From Rutpela maculata (Eukaryota > Arthropoda > Insecta > Coleoptera > Cerambycidae), in assembly GCA_936432065.2 (NCBI GenBank), contig OW386285.2, forward strand, positions 174,387,984 through 174,451,983: a DNA stretch of 64,000 nt, given 5' to 3'. Positions 22,501-34,500 of the stretch are shown here, one piece after another. A model generated the notes under the pieces. It did not search any database and was not told where the DNA came from. It saw only the letters and a program-made list of their open reading frames with translations. Position 1 is the first letter of the stretch. Each line of letters opens with the position of its first letter. The position numbers and the translations under genes were made by a program.

Positions 22501-25500
22501 ATTCTAAGCTTATTTAAATAAATGTTTTCAAAATTACTACACTTATACTGGAAGAGGGAGCAATACGTAGAAAATGGCATGACAAAAATATAAACAATCA
22601 TAATGTGCCGTAGACTACACAGTGGAAGTAATCTACTTCAAGCACTTTCTTTGAGGAAACGCATCTATACTGCTCGAGGTAACCCACTGCGCATCCATTT
22701 TACTAGAGAAAGCCCACTGCGTATCCGTATAGGTAACCTACTGCGCATCAACAGTACCTACTCAAGGAAAGCCACTGCGCATCCATTATACTCGAGGAAA
22801 CCTACTACGCATCCATACCACCCGAGATAACCAACTTCGCATCCAAACTACTCGAGGTAACCCACTGCGCATCCATGTTACTCGAGGAAACCCAATGTGC
22901 ATCCATACTACTTGAGGTAACCTACTGCGCATCTATTTTACACGTGAAAACCCACTGCGCATCCATTTTATTCGAGGAAATCTACTGCGCATCCATATTA
23001 CTTGGAGTAACGTACTGCGCATCTATAGTACTCGTGGAAAGACACCGCGCATCCATAGTACTCGAGGAAATCCACTGCGCATCTATATACTACTCGAGAT
23101 AAACCACTTATTATAGAATAAAGAAAATAATAGAAACACCGAACAGGTTGCATGGTATTTTAATTGAAAATCGTAGAAGCTAGATACACACGCAAGGACG
23201 CGTTGCTATATCCTCATCTATCCTTGAACCATTGGTATCAATTTAGCAACATGTTTATAAACCTTAAAATTCCACATCCATGTTTTCTATCCAAGTCTCT
23301 CACAAAGAAGAAAAAAATTGCACTCCACTATGTGAAAATTATTTATGAAACGTTAATAACATAATATTTGAAATCGCCTACTCCAAAAACCTATAAAACG
23401 ATATGTCACATCGGTAGTGGGGGGGTGGTGGAAGGGGGTGGTAGAGGGGGCAAATGAAGTAAAAAATATGTTGACGCTTTTCCACCCCCCTTTAATAGTG
23501 AGGTGGGGGCGGTAATGGGAGTAATTTTTTGAGCCCTTATACCTTTTCTTATATATACTAAATACCAATTTTATGGACTCTTACATGCTTGATTTACTTA
23601 TTTACCCCTCCTTTATCCCAATTTACCCTTCAACGGAATAAAATGAAAATATAATCTAGTTCCAGTTCTCGTTAAAATACATACGTGTATCAAATTTCAA
23701 GTCAATATCTTTAATGGTTCCAGAGTAAACATGCGCACAAAAAAGTTACGGGCAAACAGAAATTTTTTTGCTAAAATTTAAAATCTCGACGTCTCATGAC
23801 ATTCTAAGCCTATTTGAACAATGACAGTTTTTTTAAATTTTTTTGCCGTTACTATACTTCCACTGGATGTGATTGATGTGAAAGTAATAAAATTCACTTT
23901 ATCACGTCGTGCGCATTTGTGATGCACATGGTACATGGAACTTTTACTTAATTTTCTTTGTTATGTATTATTTAATATTATATCAAAATGGTTTATTTTA
24001 CTGGGAAAAAAAATGTTTTATGTTGCCAGCAGCTCATTGGGTTTTTATATTTAATTGTTATGAAAATAAACATAATAAACACGCCACACGCTAAACAGAA
24101 CAGGAAGATGTGTTCTATCAAAATTGTTTTTTATTTGCTAGGTATGCATTACATGTTTTTGTAAGAATCATTTCCGTTTTTAGGTTAAATTTAAAAATAC
24201 AATGTAGCTGGCAATGATGAATATTTCACCATTTCGTCGTTTTTCTGAATGTTTCAGATGTTGCATTGCATTTAAATATTATGTCTATATGAGAGCCGTC
24301 TCTGGCGCAGAGACAAATCTCCTTGTTTATCAAAAGCGACGACTTACGCGACGCGAACCATACGAGTGCATGCCATCAACCTAACTGATGTTTGTGCAAC
24401 TGACTAAGATCTTAGACCCCAATACCGGTGGCGCCTTACTATACATCGGACCCTGCTTGGGCTACGATTTCAAGTACACGGTTGCGCCTCTTGGTAAACT
24501 TTTCACTCAACGATAATGTAAAAATCAAACGACACATAAGCAAACAACAAATAAATCTAACCAATATTATCTTTCACTTGTATTGTGACAAAAAGTGTCA
24601 GCTGGCGGTACGCAAGAAATGTTGCCACATAATCCTCGCCATAAGTCTTGTTTACATTTTTAATTATTAACTTCTACATAATAACAAATATAAATACTAG
24701 GGTGTCCCTTATTTTTCGACTTTCACTTTCTTTTTGTCTCGCCCCCTAAAAAGTTTATATTTGATATAAGAATTACACTCCCAAAATTTCAGCCTCCTAG
24801 ATGAACCCCTTCCTGTGCCGATGGGGGTGTGAAAAACCCCAAACTGGAATTTTTTCAAATATACTCTTGAATTATTTTTTATAACCCCAAATGACTGTTA
24901 TTTGGTACAAAAATAAAGTAAAAGCAATATCAACCCCCGTGATCCATACCTACCCTTATCATCACATGATTAAAAGAAAGTAAAAAATATTTTTTTATGC
25001 AGTATTTATTGTTCAAAATGATTAAAACATTTGCTTTAATGTATCTTTCTTACAATTTGGATATATTTTTCTGTGCTCTTGCACATATTGCAATACATAT
25101 TGTATTTGCTTTTCATCTTTTATTAGGAGACTATGGAAACCCTCCAATAATTTTACCGACCTTTCGATAGTGTCATGGACAATTTTAAGTGACATTATTA
25201 TTTCTCGCCCATTCGTATAAGAATCATTCGTTATCCATGTTTTTGGATCGTGATTTAAAATTTCCGAATCGGTATTGAAACGAGAAATTAGATCCATGGT
25301 ATTTTTTTAAATTAATGTGTCAACTGTTCTCGCTGAAAAGTGAGAATAATTAGATACCAAATTCAGTAAAAAAATACTTAATGATTATATTAACCCTTTC
25401 AGCCGGTGCCAAGGCATGTGATGTCTCACTCGGCCTCTTAATTGAGAACACCGGGGTGGGTCAGAACATGCCAGGGACGGTTGATACGATGTCAGCGCTT

Positions 25501-28500
25501 CCCACATGGCACGGTTTGTGCAGGGCGTGCACTCATGCATACTGAGTGCAAGTTACTTGTGCTTAGCGTGCGCGGGAGCGTGCTGGGTGCGAGCTGTATT
25601 ATGTGGGTTCGGCCCCTAGCCTCTCACCGTCTCAGATCGTCTGCCCGTGATGATGAATCACAACCTGCACGAGGTGGCACTGCTTTAACAAAAGGCGGCG
25701 GATCTAGACCAGGAGGTCAATAAACATCCCCCAAGCCAAGATGTAAGCTATCGTGCCGAGGGCTGAATGGGACCAGGGCTATGGTACCGCAAACGATGCC
25801 TATGGGAAACCGGGCGATCCCATAGTATAAGATAAGATAAGATAAGATAAGATAAGATAATTTATTGGTGTCAAGTATACATCAGTATTTACACAAGTCA
25901 AAGGATACAACAAACATTTAGTTACATGGATATTTAAAATTCTTAAAAATATTTTGATAATATAAAACTATCTAACATAAAAAAAAAACAGATAATTTAT
26001 ATTTGTAAAGGAATGAATTACAACACAGAGATTAAAAGAAAACAATAGAAAAACATTTACATCCATTTTTATCTTCAGTTGAGTATTATTTATATTGTGG
26101 TCAGATTACTATTTAAGAATTCCTGTATAGGTATAGAAGGCATTACGTAAGAGAAACTGCTTAATTCTATATTTGTAAGGTGTCTGTGAGAGAAGTTTAA
26201 TTTCTTGAGGTAGAGCGTTATAGAGCTTGATGCCCCAGTATGCAGTACCATCCCTGGTTTTTGTTAATCTTAAATAGCTAGTAGTTGTCATTTCGATGAC
26301 GTGTTTGGTATGAATGAATTTCGTCACGAGTTGTGAGTGTGCCTAAATTATTTTTTATGTATAGTAAACATTGCAATATATATGTACATGGAACAGTTAA
26401 AATATTAAATTCTATAAACTTTGATTTACAATCATCTCTGAATTTAAGTCCTGCTATTACTCTTAGTGCTCGTCTTTGCATGGCAAACACACTGGACGTG
26501 GAGCCAGCATGTCCCCAAACGAGGATAGCATAAGATATCACAGAATGTATAAGGCTGTGATGAGAGTTTCTGTTGATACCCGATGAGCCAAGCTGCGAAG
26601 TAGGTATATATTTTTTGAAATTTTTTTACAAACATGATCTGTGTGGTTTTCCCATGATAGTTTGTGGTCTATATAGACACCAAGAAATTTGATTGAGCCT
26701 TGATTTTCTATTTGGTCCATGTTTCGGAGGCCAAACACCATTGACTCAGTCTTAGAAGTATTAAGCTTCAGTTGGTTCGAAAGAAACCAGTTCTGTATCT
26801 TAGATTCAGTTTCCAACATTGTTTCTAATAAAACATCTATATTATTATCGCGTTTAGTAAGATTTGCATCATCAGCAAATAAGATGATAGAAGTTGAATT
26901 ATCTATTGTAAGAGTCAGATCATTGATATAGATTAAGAAGAGTACTGGGCCCAAAACTGAACCTTGTGGGACACCATTATTCACTCTAAGTCTACTTGAT
27001 TTAATATTGTTGTAGATAACATATTGTGTTCTATTGCTGAGATATGATTCGATGAGCCTAACACTGTCAGCTGTGAAGCCATAAAAATACAACTTGTTTA
27101 TAAGGATTTGATGTGATACACAGTCAAAAGCTTTAGTGAGGTCTAGGAACTTTGAGCAAGTGAATTGTTTTTGTTCGAAACCTGTGTTAATTATGGTTGT
27201 TAATTTGTCTATTGCTAATGTGGTAGATAAATTTTTCCTAAATCCAAATTGATTTGGATAACTTTCAAAGTAGCCTACTAATTGGTCTTTCAGAGCTAGT
27301 TCATAGATTTTACCTAAACATGGTATGACCGATATAGGCCTATGGTTAGTGGGATCATCTATGTCATTTTTTTTATAGATGGGGACCACCTTTGATATTT
27401 TTAAGCAATTGGGAAATACATTATTTGCGATGCTTACATTTATTAAGGCCGTTAAGGGTAATAATATTGATTGTTTAATCGACTTGATTATTCTCGTACT
27501 CATGTCATACACGTCTTTGCTTTTTTTATTTTTTAAGTTATTTATTATCGTAAGTATGGATTCTGCGGAGACAATAGTAAAGTTGAATATGTTAGGTGTT
27601 ATGAAGTTATGCAGAAAGTCCGTATAGATGTTATTTCTTGTTGGTAATTCTTTTACTATATTTTCAGCTACACTAGCAAAGTATTTGTTGAAGTCGTTTG
27701 ATGTGATTTTGTCCGTAACTTGGTGTGAATCAGGTTTATTGTTGTTTATGAGTTTCCACATCGCTTGTTGAGGATTGCCATGTGAGGCTATGTAGTTGTC
27801 GTGCGCTTGAATTTTGTGTTTCCTAAGTTCGAAGTTATAAGAAGATCTAAAGGTTTTGAGATATGAAACATTATCGACAGTTGGATTAGTTTTTACAAAT
27901 TCTTGTAAGAATTCAAGTTGATTTCTCATTTCGTGTAGTTCGTTATTAAACCATTTAACTTGATGATGATTTACTGTATTTACTATTTTGGATTTTAGGG
28001 GAAAGATATGATCAATTGCATCAGTTATGATGCAAATGAACATGTCAAACCTTTTATTTATGTCTAAGTGATGGTTATATACAAAGCTCCAGTCTTGGTA
28101 GGACAGATAATTATTTAGGTTTGTTAGCCCTTCATCATTTAAAGATCGATAGCTCACTCTTGATTTCTTATTTACTTTTTTAATATTAGCTTTTAAGTGA
28201 ATGCCTAAATGGTCTGATAATAACGTGTCAATAGTACTCACTGTATAATTGTTAGTGAAGATATTATCTAGGCAGTGGTTTTTTCTAGTGTTTGCTTGAG
28301 TTACAGGTGAGAGACCAAATGATCTAAATATGTTTATTAGTGTTTGGGCATTGCGGTCATTTTCGTTTTGGAACTGAACATTAAAGTCGCCAGAGACTAA
28401 TAAGAACGTATTATCTTTTACAAGTAATTCTAAAGCAGTTGATATTTTTTCAAAAAATATATCAAGGTCGCCATTTGGGGATCTATAGACTGTCATTATT

Positions 28501-31500
28501 CTAAAAGTTTCTGTATAGATTGCTACTTCACAGTTTAGCTCATCAGAAAGAGTATTTATCTGTGTAATTGTTGAACATTTATGTTTACCCAGGGCATATA
28601 TTGCCACACCCCCATGGCAGTGATTTGTTCTGGAAAATTCAGAGATGAGTTTGTAATTATTTATGTTTATAGACTTTATTTCATCCTGGGAGCACCAGTG
28701 TTCATTATATAGCCTTGCCTCCGTAACAGGCACTGCGGGGGTCGACCACCATTTCCTGTCTACTCGTGGGAACAACAATGAATTTATTTATTCATTTATT
28801 CATACACGGGACAAGCATACTTTTACAAGAATATAAAATATTTCTTACTTAAAGAATACTACATATACACAATAAACATAGATTGTACAAATATTACAAC
28901 TAGCTATAATTGGGTTGTTGCACTAAGTTAAAATTTGAGGAGAATCTATGTTAAACAATAACAATTATTCATAAAAAATCATTAGAAACATGTAGAAGTT
29001 GAAAAGAAAGTCTTATAATATTATAATGTTAATTACAAAAATACATGCATTTAAAACGGAGATGACATAATAACGGCAGTCTGTAGAGAAGTTAGTTATA
29101 AAACGACGAGAAATGGTTACTAATTTAGAAACTCGCTGATAGCGACGGAGAAAAAAGACGATCACGACAGTTTAATCTGACATTATATTTAACGTCATAG
29201 TTTAACAGCATCTAGTTATGGATATGGATAAGTACAGATAGTGTTTTCTGCCGTACTGTGTAAATAATACCACCAATTCACCAGAAAAACTATTGTGTTC
29301 CAATAATAAACGCTAAACGTAATAATGAATGATTCAAAGCCACCAGAGAAGGACCAAGTCTTCTTATTGTGGAGACCATTTCAATGTCAAGTAAAGTAGC
29401 AAATTACAATGTATTCTATGCGTTTTATTTGTGGTAAGTTGTATCTTAATGTAGGAATTTGATTTTTAATATGGGTTTATGTTGTAGGAAAAACGGCCGC
29501 ATTACAAGACTTGTGTGGCGTACTAGTTGTTACAAATTTAAATTACCCGCCAAACTGGTGGATAAAACAGGGTGTATTACTGTATTCTTAACGGCTCTAG
29601 ATTAGAATGTTATTCATGCTTTGACTTCCTAAAAGGAGAGAAATGGCTTTAATCTGCTTTTATGTATTTTATCTAGTTTATGTTGGAATAAAGTGCAGTT
29701 GTTTTTGTTAGCTATTGATTATTTATGAAGCTTCCTAGACGCCCCATAATACCAGGATGATCAATAAATTAAGAAAGGACATTTAAAAACTCGCCGTTGA
29801 AAAACTATATGAAACAAAATGTGAAAGTCGTCTAAAGTCAGTGAACACAATCAGTCGGAAATGGCTACGAATGCGTTGGATTGTAGTTATAAATGCCCTT
29901 TGAATTATGTGTGTTATAAATACATATCATTGTTTATTGCTTAGATAGATATTAGCATAAAGTACTTACCTATTTATTATTTTTTGTTATAATACAGACC
30001 TTTCCTGATATCTTCGTAAGTCTCATTCTGACTCTTCTTAGAAGTGTGTACCAATGGATAATAAATAATTTCTTTAATAGATAAACTTATTTTGTTGTTT
30101 TCAGTTAGATACGCATGTATATAGTTAATAGGAAATAAAACAATGAAAATGAAATATTTAATAAAATACAAAGTATAGTTAACAAATTCATCTAGATTAA
30201 ATAATAAAATACATATTAGACATATTATGTAATATTAATAAGATAAGATAAAGGAAGTTCTTGCAGAAATTACAATAGTTTGTACTGTCTATAGCAGCTG
30301 TAACGTAAGTACCTTGCAGCTTTTGCACTTCCAACCATTGCAATGTCAAAACGATCGTCTCTTTTTAAAAATTCGCTGACCATAAATATATCTACCGCAA
30401 GTAGAATGTCAGAATTAGCTTTTACAGATATACTGCCTTAGTCGTTTTGTAAAAAAATATTAACAATAACTGCAAACATCAATCACTGCTAGCTAAACGT
30501 CAAATTTACTTTTGACATATGAGGTTATTTTCTTTCTTGTCAGCAATGTCAACTTATTCGTCTTCATCTGTTCTGCTTATAAGTTCACATCTAACTGCCG
30601 TTATGATGTCACTACCGTTTTCGCGGCCCATTCAAATATTCAATTAAAACAATTTTTTAAAATATGTTGCACCAAGAATTTTTCTTCCAAATTAAATATA
30701 TAACTAAATTAAGTCCTCCACTACCATATTTCACCATTTTTGAAAATTCGTCAACAACCCAATTGTTTAATGGACTTCTTAAAAGACAAAGCTGAAGATC
30801 CAAAAAGTTCAACATTATTTTGAATTGAATTAGCAGTTCTCAAAATCCTGGTCAGTGTCTCATTTTGTCCATAGTTAGTGTGATGAAATGGTACATAAAA
30901 AACATCAGAAAATCGATTTCTTCTGTAATTAACATTAAAACTTATCAGGTTAATCAGCTCAGGACACTGAATATAACCATTAATTATTTTATGCAGAAAG
31001 CACATATTAGCCTCCAACCTTCTATGTTCCAATGTATTAATATTAAGCCTAGCAAGAATATCATTATAATCATATTCATCTCTCAAGTATCCCATCTAAG
31101 CTATAAGCTTTCCTCCTTTCATTTATAAATTTCCAAAAGGTTCGAGGATCGTTGTTAATATTAGTCTCAATTTTCCTAAATTAAAAACAAATATACCCTC
31201 CTCCGAGAAGCGCTCTGATAACAGGGCCTCCTCTCCCACATCATTCGGGGAGTGTCTCTCAAAAGGGACCTCCCCCCTCCTTAGAATGGAGTGCCCTAGC
31301 GATAGGGCACCCATACTCCTTCAAACCGAGGAAGGCTCCTCACAAGGAACCTTCCCAATCCCATCCTCCATTCCCACTTTCAAGGGGAGCTCCGCGTCTG
31401 GGGCCCCTTCTTTTTCAGCCGTCGCAGGAGGGCGCACATCTTCGAATGGGCTCCTCAGGAGATGGAATCACTGTGGCGCGGCCCGAAAAAGGCGCAGGAA

Positions 31501-34500
31501 AGCGTGTGAAGAGAGGACCGCTGCGGGGGGAACACCACAGGAGACCGGCTCCAAACGGGGCCACTCTGAGGGAGAGACCCCCCCTAGCACTTCTAGACTT
31601 CCAAAAAAACCCAGGCGGCCTGACTTAACCTACAGGCGGCCGCTGGAATCAAATGCTTTAAGGTGGTGGTGGCGGCGGCTGGTTTCCCAGACGTGCAGCT
31701 TACCGCTGACCTGACGGCCAAATTACAAGAGGCCATCGATACTGAAGAGGGGCCCCTCCCCAAGTTCGACGGCTTCCATCTTAAGGAACAGGGAGTGGTG
31801 CATATGGTCAGTGAAAGCGATGTGTCCTTGGCATGGCTAAGAACGGCCGTGGGGGACATATCCTCCCTGGACGGCGTGCCATTCCAACTCCTAGAAGGGG
31901 CAACCCTTCCTAAGTACAGGAAGATGGTGGCAATGGTCCCTGGTAAACCTGCGGATCAGGCCACCATTCTAATGAGGTTCAAGCGGCACAATCCAGAGGT
32001 CCGGACGGAAGGTCCGCGATGCTCAGGTGGTGGAGGCCAAGGTGCTTCGACTCATCCTGAGCGTCGACGAGGCCTCTGCCTCTGCCCTAAAAATGACAAC
32101 CTCATAGGCCCTTCACGATTTTATGAATGTTTTGTTTATTTTTTTTTTCCACTACATAAGAATTTACTCGGGTGTATTTGTTTTATGTAATCGCACCATG
32201 GCAACGAGGCACACATAGCACAGGAAGACAACTCTAGTCGAAAGCCCCAGGATTAGAATAGAACTAGATTTGGAACTCCACCTGTTAGACGTAGCGACTG
32301 AGGCCCATCCATTGTTAAATTTTCTATAATTTCTTTCCCAATTTTCCCGAAACCAATCATAATGAAAATGGTAACTGTTTCTTGAACGAGTTCCCCTATC
32401 AGTCAGCCAATAAAAAGGCACATGTCAAAAAGGCAATTTTTTTTTGCAGCCACATTGCGAGTGGTTCCTCTTCGCCTAAATTTTTCCTAGCCTTAACCTG
32501 ATTGATAGTCAAATCCAGATGTAAGGATCATATAATGGCGGGATGACAAGCAGACAGCACATTCCTGAAAAATGGTGGCAGCTATGGACAAAGGGAAAAG
32601 GGAGCCCCAACAACCCTACATAAAGGAAGGATGGTCAGGATGAGAGCCAGCGGTCATAGTATGCGGGTGTGGATGTTCTTCCCTCAGTTCTGAGAAGCCA
32701 CATGTTACACATCATGGTCCCAGTTGTGAAAATGATAATTCCTCAAACCAGCCAGGGGGGGAATAATAGACATTTGGAACACATTGGAATCGTGGAAGGA
32801 CAATAGTGTAAGTGTGATCTAAGAATTGAATTTATCGAACAGAGCCGGACTCAAATTTTTGTGCTATAACAGCCGTGTGCTGACTTAAAAGCTATACAGT
32901 GCGAGACATTTTCATGTGCCCCAGTTAGAAATTTTTGGTTCGTACTAGATTTTCAGTTAATGTTTTTTTGTTCATTTTATTCAAAACCTGCTTTAGTTTA
33001 TTACTGCAACGATTTATTTTTTGTCTTTTTAGATATTTCCGTATTTTTTTTTTTGTTAAATCAAGAGGAGAATTAACGTTTTTTTTTTAAACTGACAATG
33101 AAATTGTTTGATAATAATATTGCGTCTGTTAGTTTATAATTTGTCACTGCATTTAATGGATTTAACTGAGATACAATGCGACTTCAAGTAGAGACTTAAG
33201 GACTTGCAAGTGACAGGATTATAATCTATTTGGATTTTATTTTATTTTTTCACTTTGCTCGATGTGATGTAATTTTTATTTTTCTTTTGCATCTAACACT
33301 TCCCTCATATATGTTATATTTATGTGGTTAATGCCATTCATTTAAAAAAAAAATAATTTTTTTTGTTTTTTCATTAAACACTAGTTTTAAAGCTGGGGGC
33401 CAGCTTTCTTAGGTGGGGGAGATGTGTCACGCAGTAATTATAATTTATATAAAAGTTGTTTAAGACACCCAGTACATTACTTTATTCTTACATAGAAATT
33501 ATTATTAAAATATTTACAAACAGAAATTGTTGAGACAGCAGCAAGCTGGTGCATTAACCCGAGAATAGCTAGAAAATATTTTAGTTTCAAAATTTAGTTG
33601 GGTTTTGGTTCGGGGGACGAATGGGTGGTGGCTTGGTGCGTGGCCCAACTCCCCCCTTAGAGGTGAGCCCCAGGGGGTATTTAATGTAAGTACCAATTAT
33701 TCTGTTTCGTTGTGCTGTTTCTTTGTTAATAAACCAGTACCTTGTTTTCTACCACAATGTTTTATTTACAAGTATTCATTTAATTCATTAAATTCAAATC
33801 TTCTTGCAAGCAAGCGAGTAATTTAAAGGAACCCCGTCACAGCGGCCCGAGGGTCGTGACACGTGGTGGGCATAACATGTGTTGGAAGTAATTATTAACC
33901 AACCCCAACCCGTAGTCGTGACAATATCTGTTTTTTGATAATATTTCCTATTACTTCCACATCCAGTGGAAGTATAGTAACGACAAAAAAATTTTTAAAA
34001 ATTTTTATTGTTCAAATAAGCTTAGAATGTCACGAAACGTCGAGATTTTAAGTTTGAGCGAAAAAAAAAATTCTGTCTGTCGGTCTGTCTGTCGGTCTGT
34101 CTGTAACTTTTTTTGTGCGCACGTTTACTCTGGAACCGTTTGAGATATTGACTTGAAATTTGGTACACATATGTACTTTAACGAGATCTAGAACTAGATT
34201 ATATTTTCATCTTGTTCCGTCGAAGGATTGGGGGGTAAATTGGGGTAAATTTGGGGAAAATAGGTAAATCAAGCAGGTAAGAGTCCATAAAATTGGTATT
34301 TAGTATATACAAGAGAAGCTGAGGTCTCAAAAAAAATTTTGGCATTAGCCACCCCCATTACCACCCCCACCCCATTATTATAGGGGATGCAAAAAAATTT
34401 GATTTAGGGTGTGTACAAGAACTAGAAACCTCAAAATGTTTTTTACTTCATCCACCCCCACTACCACCCTCCATTACCACCCCCCATCACCACCCCCACC

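Noticed and set aside
22603..23102. ORFs with ten-residue repeats in the minisatellite
   Set aside because: A 30-bp period keeps all frames open by arithmetic. There is no promoter, splice context or known repeat protein.
25442..25723. 93-codon Arg/Ser/Gly-rich plus-strand ORF
   Set aside because: Open mainly because the segment is G+C-rich. No motif, and the segment looks like part of a retroelement.
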